Positions 33,712 to 45,520 of a DNA stretch of 64,000 bases are shown here, one piece after another. The position numbers and the translations under genes were made by a program. Numbering within the stretch: the stretch's first letter is position 1; the number at the start of each line of letters is the position of its first letter. The notes under the pieces were generated by a model that ran no database searches, was not told where the DNA came from, and saw only the letters and a list, made by a program, of their open reading frames with translations. Source of the DNA: Rhodocollybia butyracea (lineage: Eukaryota; Basidiomycota; Agaricomycetes; Agaricales; Omphalotaceae); assembly GCA_015501585.1 (NCBI GenBank), contig JADNRY010000128.1:62001-126000 (forward strand). The letters run 5' to 3'.

Positions 33712-34147
33712 TTAGCCGGGCAAACTAAGATATGATGTTCTTGGCAGAACGAACGTACGAGGCTTCGTCCACATGGGCTGTATAGCCGCCGTAAAGGCTG
33801 AAAGTATTCTCTCTTCGCTTGAACCTATCGAAGAAACATCTGTGAGCATTTCGCGTAAATTTCTAGGCCACCGTTTGGATACAAGTAATAAGGAAGAGAG
33901 ATTCGAAAGGCTAACAAACCTCGCTGAACCACTTCCTATCCCGATTCCAGCTTTGCGTGAGACGTATTTCACCGGTTTCTCGGCTGACGGAGACGGTGGA
34001 TAGAGTACAATCCGGTTCGGAGGAGACGGCTTTGTGTATGGGCCTTAGATGTTCGAGGTACTCATCTATTCGCGAAGGATCGATGGTGACGAGGATGTAT
34101 AGCATGAATCCATGATGGGGAGCACTGGTAGTGATACATGAGTCCAT
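33712..34147 (-). pseudogene. ABM-domain protein gene, copy 3
   Basis: The best-preserved copy. Exon 1 is 34147-33920 (76 codons, ending KWFSE), followed by a 95-nt GTTTGT..TAG intron (33919-33825) and exon 2 at 33824-33712 starting VQAKREYFQP. One base is missing in exon 2 after CAGCC compared with copies 1 and 2, so TAAIQPMWTKPRTFV falls out of frame. ABM-like proteins are small dimeric barrel proteins, some acting as monooxygenases; no specific reaction is claimed. Confidence 0.65.
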
Positions 34148-35184
34148 GCTGAAATGAAATGAGGAGATATTAGAGGGGAGTTATGATGCTCGGGCTCTTT
34201 TATGCAGTCGATCTAAATTGAAGGTTCGGAGCTATGTCGGATTAGTAGGAAGTAGTACTTGTCAGAGCTTGATAGTCAGTGACCCCGAATGACTCTTAGT
34301 GAAGATAAAGTCTTGTATCAAGTATCAAACTATGATTGCATTGCTCCTAGAAGCGCACTGGTCATCTCGGTCAAAGCGTTTCATCTCGTGCTCATGTGAT
34401 TCGAACAAACCTTGAGTTGATCGTCCCTGGGGCCTGGACGGCGGAAACTCGCCTTTCTCGCTTACCCTGTTCACGATGCTTGTCTCCTAGGAAAATTCCT
34501 CTCGAGTTCACTTCAAGGAGCTTCCGCTCTTTATGCGACGATAGCGTACGCCTTCTAGTACTAGAAACGAAAACATCAATTTGACCCGTTGAATTTCATT
34601 GTCTTCACACATCTACTACCAGCGGTTGTTTCAACTTGCTTAGATCCAGTGTACTTTCTGATATTGGAAGCCAACGCAACGGCTCCAGTCACCCTGGAGA
34701 ACTTGTTATCACCGTTGTAAGGTAAAGTTTTGCTTCTAAAAATGACGCACCCTGTTTTCTCAAGGTTGTAGACGTATAGACGTATAGTCACCCGACTATC
34801 GTTCAATTATTCTGTCAAACGCCACAAGTACACCACTCCAATAAATTCCTCAGATCTGTGCGGGTGGAACCGGAAGAACTTTGACGAAGAATGGCGAAAC
34901 GAAGAAAAAAAGCTCGCGTTGAACAGTGTTGAATTGGATAAAGAGATAGGAGGGGCGTATAGCCACAATAGATTTAGCGCGGCAAAGCATGCGGCATTAG
35001 ATAAGGTTCGCCCTCGTTCCCGGTGTGTCGCGTTCTGGTGGCTCTTAGTGGCTACGCTCGCCATTCGGCAACATGGAAGGCGTCATTCTGCGAAAATCTT
35101 CCAGGGCGCATCACTCCCAATGATTGCTCGTCATCACTCCATAAATAAAGCTTCTTCATTCCCCAAACCCATACTTTTCGCGAA
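34148..35184. other. Intergenic
   Basis: Divergent upstream region between ABM copy 3 and the transporter gene. Short frames on both strands at 34807-35263 have no recognisable domain. Confidence 0.5.
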
Positions 35185-37544
35185 ATGGCCACTGACCCAG
35201 AAAAAGCTGCGTTCAAGTGGACAGCTTCTGCTATTTCGACTGATGGTTCTGATGAATCACTGAGCGTTGGGTTACAGATATCGAAGGAGAGTGAGAATGA
35301 GATAAAGTACAGGACTTGTTCCTGGCAAAAGGTTCGTGTTCAAGTTTACACTGTACTTGCTAATGTTTAATGGAAATCTCGTAGACTGCTGCTCTTTTAT
35401 TCTCCGAGTATATCTGCCTTGCAATGGTCTCTTTTCCTTGGTGCGTTTCTCGTCCAGTTGTCCTACATCCTTTCGCTGAAATCCTGCATTCCAGGTCTTT
35501 TTCGGTACTAGGATTGGTCCCTGGAGTGATCGTCACTGTTGCAGTGGCATCATCGTGCCTCTATACATCCCTTATACTCGGCAGATTCTGCATGAAGCAC
35601 CCCGAGATGCGCGATATTTGTGATATTGGACAGTATCTGTTCGGCGGGTCCCGCTTGGCGTATAACCTAACAGCGATGATGTTCATTCTCAACAATATCT
35701 TCATTCAAGGTACGTGCGCTCGGAATATCTCTTATCGCACATTTCCTAATTCCTTATCATAGGCTTACACGTCCTAACGGGCTCGAAATACCTCAACACC
35801 ATGTCCAACTCTGCCGAATGCACAATAACCTTTGGGGTATCCTCGCATCCGCATCTTCCGAGTCGTTAATTTGTACCCTTACCTTCAGATTTCGTCAGGT
35901 CATCACATCAATTATCTGTTTCCTCGTCTCTCTCCCGCGCACGCTCAACCAGATGTCCGGCCTGGGCGTTTTTAGTGCTGCGACTATGGGAATCGCGGTG
36001 CTTCTCACTATGATATTCGCTGGTATTCAGAGCGAGCCTTTTGGGTTTGTTGAGGGAGTGAAACCGCTGGTTACGGCGTTTCCTGTTGCTGGGACTACGT
36101 ATATTTCAGGCAAGTATCGCGATCGCCGAGTTTGGAGCACTGAAGTCCTGATTCGTGTGTTTATAGGGATGTCCGCGTTTTTGAACATCACGTATACTCT
36201 GGTTGGCCAAGCTACCATTCCTTCCGTGCGTCTCGTGCTTCTACTCCGTTATAACTAGTGCTTATCCTACACTCTAGTTCATCGCGGAAATGAAGAACCC
36301 AAAAGACTTTCCTAAAGGTGCGGTTCAGAGTGCTTTAATCTCGTCCGACGAAGCAAAGCTAGCTCTATCAGCCTTCATCGCTACCATCATTACTTACCAT
36401 AGCCGAATTACCGGTACCAATTAGCTCTCTGGGCCATCGCAATCGCAGAAGTGATCACTTATTCACTTTGTGGAGCTATCGTTTATCACTTTGTTGGTGC
36501 GTACAGAAAGTTTTGCGTTCGTTATAACGATATAACTAACGAATATCCCGATAATGGGGCATCTAGGAAATCAATACGTGACGGCACCTGCCTTTGGTTC
36601 GCTTCAACCTGTGTTCAAAAAGATCGCGTTTTCGTTCGCGTTACCGACGATCTTTTTCCTTGGCGCTTTATATTCTGTGAGTCCTGTTCTTCGTTTCTTC
36701 GTTCACCTCCGTGTATACCTGCGAACCGCGTCGCCCCTCATTTCATTCGAATCATTCGAATCTTACTTTTCGAATCCTCTCTTGGCTCCTCGACCTCCTT
36801 TTTTCACTTTTGAACTCACTTTCTTTCAACGATTTCTCCACAGTCCGTCAGCGCACGCTTCATCTTCTTCCGCATATTCCGCGACTCCCACCACCGGCAC
36901 TCCAACACGCTTCTCGGCTGGTCCACCTGGATCGGGATCGTCGCTGCGACATGGGTCGGCGCGTGGATAATCGCAGAGATCATACCCTTCTTTTCAGATA
37001 TGCTCAGCGTCATGAGTTCGTTGTTCGGTATGTAGTGCTCCTAGAACCCATCTACATAACGATTAACGATTCACGATCTATTTCTCATTCATTATTCGTT
37101 CTTCGAACAGACGGCTGGTTCGGGTGCGTACACCTCTTACGTGTCTGTACATCACCTAGATGAACGCTGACGCTCCGATCTCTCGTTCTTGCTCAGGTTC
37201 ATATTCTGGGCCATGGCCTACCTCACCCTCTACCCCGGCAAATCCAAATGGGACGGCCCTCTACGATCAGCCGAGACCCTGATGAATTATGGTTTTATCG
37301 TGCTTGGAGCGTATATCACTGTCGCTGGAACTTATGTGAGTTGTTTTTTGCGCTTTTTTGCCGTTCATTCGAGTTGTTTTTTTTCTGATGATTTTTTTTT
37401 ACTTTCTCTCCTTCTTTCTTTCTTCTTTGTTTCGTTGTTTGTTTGTTTGTTGCGTTCGGTGAGACGTCCATCGAGAGTATCATACAGTCGTACCAGGCTC
37501 AGGAGGTTGGAGGTGTTTTTACGTGTGCGAGTAATGCATTGTGA
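35185..37544 (+). CDS. Amino-acid transporter (Aa_trans/AAAP family)
   Basis: Thirteen exons: 35185-35331, 35385-35440, 35495-35709, 35763-35836, 35899-36109, 36167-36225, 36278-36317, 36425-36496, 36567-36676, 36844-37027, 37111-37123, 37197-37335 and 37464-37544. They total 1401 nt, 466 aa, no stop. Typical motifs: SEYICLAMVSFPW, then LGLVPG (first TM pair), DIGQYLFGG, LPRTLNQMSGLGVFSA, LNITYTLVGQATIPSFIAEM with KNPKDFPKALWA, and YSLCGAIVYHFVG. About 11 TM segments; the length is usual for fungal members, which move neutral amino acids across the plasma or vacuolar membrane. Exon 5 ends at a GC-AG donor (GCAAGT, 36110), and exon 11 has only 13 nt. The last acceptor (GAG, 37463) is weak, so the final 26 residues are less certain. 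Confidence 0.88.
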
Positions 37545-37813
37545 AGTATGTGTAGTTTTAAAAGTACAAGAGCGCTGTAGTATGTGTATCCAGGATATCA
37601 TCAAGAAAGAACGAGGTAATGAATGCAACAATAGCGCGAGGAGAATGTTTATTTTTACAGTTAGAGTGGAAGCAGCTGGGTGAACGACGGAGAAAGTCGA
37701 GAAGCCAGACAAGTTGAAGCAGCCAGTGGCCACCTAGTCGATCATGGACTTCTGGATCTAATCATTGCAGTACGAGTATAAACAGACATCAAGGCAATAT
37801 CACTTCTACGTTT

Positions 37814-40053
37814 CTACGTTTCTTTCTTCGACGCCTCGAAATCCCTCGCAAAGTCCCTCTGCATATTCAACACCGTCTCCAAAATCCCCAAATCAACCTT
37901 CGTCCCCTTGAACTCCGCCAGCCCTTCCGCCGTTTTCACAGCGTTCTTGATTTGCCGCCCGTTCAAGGCGTATTCCTGAAGCGCATCGTACACCGTTTCG
38001 TCCATTTCGTTCCCTTTGCCTAGCCGGGAAAGGAAGTTCTTCCAGACTGCTCGTCGGGATTCTTTGGTGAGATCGTGGTATTTGAGGGCAACGTGGATGC
38101 GTGATTGGAAGGCCTCGTCGAAGGATTCGACGCGGTTGGTAGTGAGAACTAGAACACCTGCGGATGTCGTTAGTCCCCAGTATTACTAAGAGATAAGTAT
38201 TGGCTAACCTTGATAATACTCTAGCAATCGAAGGAATATGGAAACAAGAGCGTTCCTTGTGATATCCTGGAAGGATCGCTTCTCTAAAAAACATCTGCCT
38301 TGGGTATGATTGTCAGATTTAGGAAAACACAATGTCTGGAGTGAAATGCATACCTCATCAAGGAGCAAAACCGCCTTCCATGCAGTCGCTACTTTCATGA
38401 TTTGGGCCAGGTTCTCTTCGAGTCCAGACGGTGTAGTTCCTAGCTCCCCGGATGAAACCATGTATAAAGGACGTTTGGTAAATTCAGCCAGAGATTCAGC
38501 TCTAAGTATAAGGGATGATGAGCGTTAGTGACAGCTGAAAGAGTCGCAAAAGATATTCTCGGATACTCACGTCAATGTTTTCCCAACTCCTGGTGGGCCA
38601 TGCAGTACCATGACCATACCCTTTCCTTTACCTTTGATGAAATCATCAAACCCGCCCTTCTTGTCAGATTTCATATGACTTTGAACTAATCCTTTGACCA
38701 TGTCTTTCTGTTGCAAAGGGAGAACAAGTTGGTCGAAGGAGTCTTCGTTCCAGCGGACTGGAGAGAGTTTCTCGAGATTGAAGTCTACCCATTCTTTTTC
38801 TTCAAAGGCGAACCCACTCACGAGGCTGGTTGCCTGGAGACATTGCTCGTCGGTGAGAGTTTTAGTTTTTTTCTCGTTTGCCTCTGCCTCTGCCTCTTCC
38901 TCTTCCTTGGTCTTATCATGCACGACGAATTTTTTGTGGAACGGTTGTACGCCTCTGGCCCTGCCGGGATTGATCTTCCCAAAAGTCTCCGCATCTACCA
39001 TAACTCTGCCTTCTATATCGAACTTTTCATCATTTTTTCCGAACGTAAGTCCTGAGTACTCCATATAGTGCTTCCCTTCGTACATCTCAAATAACCTTCC
39101 TCTACGAATCAACATTTCGGTTATAGTGTCTTTCTGTGGATGCCAAGATAGAGGGTATGCTTCGAGAGAGTTGATAGGCGCAGTGCCACTAAACTTGGGA
39201 ATAACGAGCTGTGTGAAAGCGTTTCCGAATTTCTGACCATCGAAGTCGGTGTAGGCTACTTGAAGGATGAGGGAGCTCTGGTCGCGGGATGGGTGATGAT
39301 TGATGAGAACGAAAGTTCGGGGTTGGCCTTGAACGGAGGAATATATCGTACACCCAGGTTTCATGACTGTCCAAAGTCTGGCCAGCGTTCTAGTCAGCAG
39401 ATTGCAGGAAGAGAAGAGGTCGTTGTACTTACAATGAATAAGTAGTGAGGCCCTGGGCGACCAGATCGTCATACTGGGTAATAAGCCCACGTTCCTCCTC
39501 TTGGTACCACTCGAGCAAATACTTCAAATGTTCTCTGCCATCTTGACTCCCGAGTTTCTCCTCCTTGACGATGTTCCACAATTCGTGGCGAGTGTTGAAC
39601 AGCGGGTGAGCGGGCATTATCAACATAACCTGATCTGTGGCGAAGCTCACACCGGGGTAGTTCCTAATGGCGTGTTTCAAGAGGCTTTTCAAGGGCTTTG
39701 ACTTGATTTCGATGTCCGAGTGCGTGTACTGGCCGTTGAATCGATCAAAGTGCCGAGTATGGGTGAGAACGTAATCTGCCCAGTCTGCCTCGTTTTTGGG
39801 CGGGGCCTCGCCTGCTTCAGTAATGTGGACACGGCCCTGCTCGTCCCAGCGTTCTTCGAGGTGCTTCGTCTCTAGTTTCATTACAATCGATGGTTCGTTT
39901 GCGGCTGTTTCGGCGGCTAGTGACTCGGAGGTGGATAAGATGCTTTGTTCCGCTGGTAAGTAAGTAAGTATAAACGAAAACGATCACATATGAGAACATC
40001 GACATACTGTTATCGGGACCGTCCCCCAAGATCCACGGCTGTTCGAGGGGCAT
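37814..40053 (-). CDS. AAA+ ATPase (DUF7025-like plus AAA domain)
   Basis: Exons on the minus strand: 40053-40008, 39952-39433, 39377-38571, 38501-38354, 38298-38209 and 38157-37814. The N-terminal region is a substrate/regulatory domain (LVIPKFSGTAPINSLEAYPL, MLIRRGRLFEMYEGKHYMEY), as in fungal AAA proteins with DUF7025. The AAA module has Walker A GPPGVGKT, Walker B VLLLDE, LVLTTNRVESFDEAFQSRI (sensor/arginine finger) and a C-terminal ENG/LNGRQIKN sensor-2-like helix. Similar to Bcs1/meiotic-type cytosolic AAA proteins; the substrate is unknown. Just after Walker B a run of six T (minus strand, near 38286-38291) leaves the frame one base short: with seven T it would read DEADVFLEKRS. This is either a real frameshift or a homopolymer error. 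Confidence 0.85.
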
Positions 40054-42601
40054 GGGTTGTGGTAATCCTGCACCTTGTTACACATCCATACAGATCGTCA
40101 GTCTAACGCGTCTGCCCAAGGAAGGCTATAGACGTTACCGTGGTTCATGGCCCCACCAGGCAGCCGCCGAACCCGTGCCGGCCCTGGAGTTGTTGGGTCT
40201 TGAATTGGAACGGCAATCGGCACTTGACCGCGAGAGCGACGCATTTGGATGGAATTCAGTGTAAGCGGCAAATAGTCAAGTACAAGTAGTAGTCAGTGGG
40301 ACACTGACTGAAGGGACAGCGACCGACGCCGCAAGTACTTATAGTTTTTTGTTTTTTGAACACGCGTAGTGATGTAACAGGGTTAACTTGGAACCGCATT
40401 CCTGTTGAGGCAGATCTACAACGACGAAAAGAAAGGAATGAATTTGCCAGGAGTAGTATATTGGCCCCGCGGACAGTGACGCGGCGCAGCACAGGTCCTC
40501 AGAGCTGTCGAGCTTGATGTCCGTATAGTGCGGCCGCATGGTTATCGATAATCAAAGTAGTGATGGATACCATTTTCAACACCGTAACGCATATACTAGT
40601 TGAGCACTTGATAATCTATCGTTTGGCGCGCGCTTGTACCGCATTATACTTGAATAGTCAAACCTGATAATGCTTACCTCCCGTTCATTCTGTAGAACCT
40701 GGTTCTTTGTTCTTGAAGTTGAACTGTAAAAGACGTCCTGCCCAGATTCGTCCGCGCCTTGCTTTGTTTCCTGCAGCCCAAGGCGAGTGCGTTCCCCTCG
40801 TTGATTGTACCTATGGGCGCGCGCACCTCGATTCCACCTTCCCACAACAACTATCAACATTTACATCAAATCGATGCAGATTCATAACGTACCTCGATCC
40901 TATTATCCTGGCACTTGCTCCATCCCAACGCATATTACAGGGCTTTCTGGGCTCTAGATATAATGCCGTGTTGTGCCATTGAATGCATAAGAAGCCAGTG
41001 ACTTTGCAGTGACTCAACTTTGAGCTTGCATCTTGATGCATCACGCTGGACTTGAAAGCGGTCCCGGAGTTCTAAGATTTAAGAATAGCCATGGGTTTGA
41101 ATAGTTCGAACGTTCGACTTTAGTGGTGCTTCGCTTCTGTCTAGAGAGACCATGCAAGGCGGTGCCCTTCTGGAGGTCTACGTTTTTAGATATGTTGACC
41201 CGCAACGCAGAGGAAGTTCTCCAGTTTTGGAATTATCGTGTCACGGAATGCGGTTTTGGATGCGAGGAGAGTAGAGTGTAATTGGATAACAGTGGGAACG
41301 AAGAGATTGCTCACGTAGCATTGAAGAATAACAAAAAGCAGCAACAATGGACAATGGACCCTTTTGTAACATTTCCAAGTTATGATACATAGAAGACGGA
41401 CGTCTCCGATGTCAGGTATCTGCTTTAAGCAAAGATGGGATACGAGTAAGCCTTCGTGAAGCTTGAAGCTTGAAGCAGGACTCTTCGTAAATGACAACAG
41501 AAACCAGTGGGAGGACCTTGTCCCTGTAGAAAAGCTTGTGGGTTCATCTGGTGACGTTCTGAAAAGCCATCTGAAGAGCCACGAGGAATCAATCTGTTGA
41601 AGATACAAGGCGAGGAACTCAGCGACAGTAGAGAATTGGAGTTCGTCAACAATGAACTTAACTGCCTTCTATAAGCGATCCAATTCGGTCATGCTATGCC
41701 TACGAACGGATGGTAGCGAGCGCGAAAAGGCTGAATCAGAATGGAATGTGTGCCCAGTGGGCGCAACAACACTAGTACTCTGTTCAGAGGTATTGGCAGA
41801 TGATCAGAGTGATGAAGTGGGTAGATCAGGTGAAAGATCCAGCCCAGAGACAGTTCGAGAGGTTGTTTCCGGTGAGAACTCGAGGCCCAGTATGTTTTTC
41901 AAAAGGTCGTATGTTCATGGGATTTGAATTGAGATGAAACGATGGAGTCACTGGACTGGGAAGTGCTGATGGAACTCAGGGCGTAGAGGTGTTCACTGTT
42001 ATTCGCCGTAGTGAGAGCATAGCTCGGCGCATCGGAAGGAGTTGAAGGAATCTTGGAAACAGGAAGGGTTCTGCAAATTTTGAGGTACGACCTCATTAAC
42101 ATTTCCGAGTAGGTACCAAGCCTTCCAACAAAGCAGCCGTGGTTTTAGAGCCTTTCATACTCTCATTCCCAATTACCGGCATCCCCCTTGTCTCTGATTT
42201 GGCACACTAAAAGGAAAAATTATGTATGCTGGCGGCACCAAACGATGCAAATCCGTGGTCAGTTTCGGGAGTTTTCGGTAGTTTTCGGTGATAAAATTTA
42301 TCGGTGAATAGCGAAGTGACAGCGAAGAATTTTTTATTGAAATAACGCGTGAAATACGCGCAGGAGAAGCTTGGTTGGTGGTAGGAGATGGTATAAAATA
42401 AGCGCGTCCAAGTGGCAGTGCTCAATTTGACCAATCTTTTTGGCGCGGCTCAAGAGCCCGTGGGAACCCGCAGACTCCATATACAGTAAGGATCATCAGT
42501 GTATAAGGAGTATGTATGTATGCTTGAGACTAACCGGCTTGAGACCTAGGGTCTGGGGAGCTATCGGTTGTAAAAATGAAACGCATTGATTTACAGTCTA
42601 G
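40054..42601. other. Intergenic; possible gene relic 41186-42102 (minus)
   Basis: No intact gene. On the minus strand 42102-41186 there are long open pieces (AVKFIVDELQFSTVAEFLAL, SRSLPSVRRHSMTELDRL) separated by TGA/TAG. They resemble the start of a large agaricomycete hypothetical protein with several stops, so I treat them as a decayed relic at most. Confidence 0.3.
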
Positions 42602-42693
42602 CGACGCCAGCAGGATTTGAACCTGCGCCCTCAAAGAGGAACAGATACCGATCATATTCGAATCTGTCGCCGTAACCACTTGGCTATAGCGCC
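42602..42693 (-). tRNA. tRNA-Ser (anticodon CGA), with intron
   Basis: Minus strand. The 5' GGCGCTA pairs with 3' TGGCGTC (two G-T wobbles). The D-arm is AGCCAAGTGGTTACGGC and the anticodon stem ACAGA/TCTGT. The loop TTCGAA plus about 10 extra nt (TATGATCGGT) then A fits an intron after position 37. The long variable arm is CCTC-TTT-GAGG, the T-arm GCAGGTTCAAATCCTGC, and the discriminator base is G. The long variable arm, CGA anticodon and G discriminator indicate serine. Confidence 0.88.
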
Positions 42694-43690
42694 GGTACTT
42701 GCGACATAACTGAAATGCCTGTCTCCTCTCGGGCAGAACATCTGCTTGAACCAGAGCTGATAAATTAAGAACCCGGCAAATCGTGGGTGTACCTTTCCAT
42801 TTACTTACTCCTCTCTTTTACGACAATCAGCGTTTTCCCTCTCAAAGCTCTAGTCGATTTCAATCAAGGCTGACTCCTCCAGTGCATATCGAGTTGCTTA
42901 AACCGCCACCTAGGCTCAAAGTTACCGTTACGCGTCCATTGTCAGCTCTTTGCTCTGACCTGATCCTCCTACTGAATGTTTCAAATCTCAAGGCTGCTCC
43001 ATGGGTACTTTTCCAGCTAACGGAATCCACTGACGGTCCCTAGCATCTGCCAACACCAGAACTCAAAATCCTTTCGTCTGCCTCTTACAAGTTACGCCTC
43101 CGCCGATTCTAATAAAACAAACTATCTTAGGTTATGATTTCGACAGCGATCGCAAGTGTACCGCTCCGTCCATGTGCATGCTGGCTTATCCGCGTGCAAG
43201 TATTAAAGTAGATCTTGGGGTTTGCACTCATTAAACATGTGCAAATCGGTATGCCCAATTGGTTGACCGCACTGGTGCTGGAAACGCATTTGACTCGTCC
43301 TTATTGTTGGGTAAGGTATTCATCATTCGGCTACGTAAAAGCTAATAATAAACTTCGAAAAGCGTCGAAAACTGCCATAGCCCATGAAATAGCCCCGACA
43401 CCATTAGGATTTGAACCCGTGCTTTCTAGAAGAAGGATGGACTTTTAAGCTTTAACATTTTAACTCCGTGAGTTCAAATTAGTTTGGGTCAAGCCACCTT
43501 GACTACTGACTGGTACTTCGTCCTGCTGAGCTAACTGCCTAAATAGGCTTCCTCCCTCCTACGACTGTCCAATACATCCTGAATGCTGGGATCGAGCCTA
43601 AGGGCGGAGATTAAGTACATCGCACTTCTTACTATAAGCACCGACAGTAGTCTATCCAAAGGCTTATCAGCTGAACTCGTTATCAGCTGA
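42694..43690. other. Intergenic with tRNA-like fragments
   Basis: No gene seen. On the minus strand, A-box-like TTAGCTCAGCAGG (near 43530) and B-box-like GGGTTCAAATCC (near 43410) may be remnants of a tRNA or SINE. Confidence 0.3.
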
Positions 43691-43799
43691 ACTCGTTATG
43701 GTAGATTTCCCAGAAAAGTGGTCTCTTGGTAGGAGGTTGTATCACCTAATGACTGAGAAACAACCCCTAGATTGGTATATAACATTTAACCCCTGCCTA

Positions 43800-44250
43800 T
43801 ATCCCTCAGAATCAGGTGGACCGTCTCCTGAATGCCTCTCAGGAACATTCGATGGTACTAAGTTTAGTGCCAAAGTGGTGTAAGAATGACGTTAGAGGTG
43901 CGCATAGAGAGCTTCCAGATACATAGGTGTTCATATGGCCAGGTCACAATTGATATCCTCCGAATCAGGTGGACTATGTTCTTAAGTAAAGTGCCAAAGT
44001 GGCGTAAAATGCTAGACATAGGAGGTGGGAGGTGCGCGTATAAGAATTCTTTAAATAAGCATTCTAAAATAGCTCAGATGATCCAGCATTTACCCCTCCG
44101 AATCAGGTGGCCTACATTCGTCGTACTCAGTAAAGTGCCAAAGTGGTGTAAAATAGGAGGTCTTCCTCAAATAAGTAAGTATTTGCCATTCTACAATAGC
44201 GGTGGCCAGGTGATCCAACATTGATACCCTGTGCCAAAGTCGTGTACATA
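43800..44250. repeat. Degenerate tandem repeat, unit about 140-150 bp
   Basis: GAATCAGGTGG recurs near 43809, 43961 and 44098, each followed by AGTGCCAAAGTGG-GTAA near 43866, 43990 and 44135; a fourth partial copy follows near 44230. AGGTGCGC(G/A) is also repeated. Non-coding. Confidence 0.75.
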
Positions 44251-45520
44251 CAGAGGAAACATAGTCAGAGGTGCGCGTGAAAGATACATAAATGCTTCTT
44301 CAGATAAATATTCACTATCTTGATATATTGCTAGGTGATCCACTCTCTTGTTTCTTGATTTGAAGATTGAAGACTTAATTTGGCAGCATGTACTTACATG
44401 GGCCTGGGCAGGTCTGGGCAGGGCTAGCACTAACGGTGTTCCCTAGCGTCCCGCGATTGACTATCGTATGATACTCTGGTACTGCTTATAATAGCAGCTA
44501 AGCAATAGGAGTCGCAAAATCATTGGAACCACATATGTCATCTTAAGTATCTCTAGATATGGGAACCCCAAGCAACAGCCGGAGGCTAACGGAGGTTATA
44601 TACTTCCCCGTTGTTTTGGGTCAACGATTTTTTGATTCGACGGTTTACCTTCAGAGATAGCGAATGGGACGCTCTAAACATGAGTTCTAAAGATATGAAG
44701 GTGTGTTTGTTTTCGACATTCCTCCCTCCCAAGCCGCTTGTGATGGCTGATCGGCCACCAGTAGATCTTTTAGTTTTCATTCTGAATGCCTTTCTACTTT
44801 TGTACATAACCTGTAACTCGGTGCTTGGGGATAGTGCGGGACTCGTGTAAGAGTCGGAGAGATGACAACATCACAAAAAAAACAATAAATGAGAAACAAA
44901 CCAAAAAGTCGAGTTTGAAAACCGAATAGTTGAGGGTTGTTTTGAAAAGTTTGAACGCGGTTTCATGGTGGACGGCATTGTTGGGTCGGTTTCTTTGTAC
45001 TTAGTACTTGTATATATTCAGGGCGGGCTAGCATGTCCGTTTTCATATTGCAACCTTGACGGCCGCTCAGGACCAAATTCTGAAGCTTTAGTCAGGACAA
45101 CAAACGGCGCGAGAAGTTTGTGAGGTCTTCGGTACAACGCATTAGACTCTCCAGGAGAATCGCTCCCAGGTACATGAGAGATGGAAGGAAGTACTGTGGA
45201 GGGTGGTAAACACATACCAGCGGGGGGGTCAAAGCGAGTTTCAGTAAATTTTCATCCCTAGTTGGTGAGCAAATGGCGGAGAGCTCACAACCAAGTACAG
45301 AGTACATCTTGAATATATAGAAATCAAGCCCGCAATTAGACCGAAGCCCGTTAATTGATACGATTAATATTCACAAAGCAATTCGAAAGCAGTCCTCAAT
45401 TATTAACCAAACATACTGTACGTAGACGGCGGAACGTAACCACAACGAGTCCTGTAGTATTCAGTCATTCGTGTCACGTCTGCAGCATCTTCATATGCGG
45501 ATTCGGTGGCTATTACAATA
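44251..45520. other. Intergenic
   Basis: No supported gene; short frames at 44611-44850 (plus) and 45307-45018 (minus) lack recognisable domains. Confidence 0.4.

Noticed and set aside
43398..43555. Second tRNA gene
   Set aside because: A-box and B-box are too far apart and the acceptor stem does not pair; at most a degenerate tRNA-derived piece.
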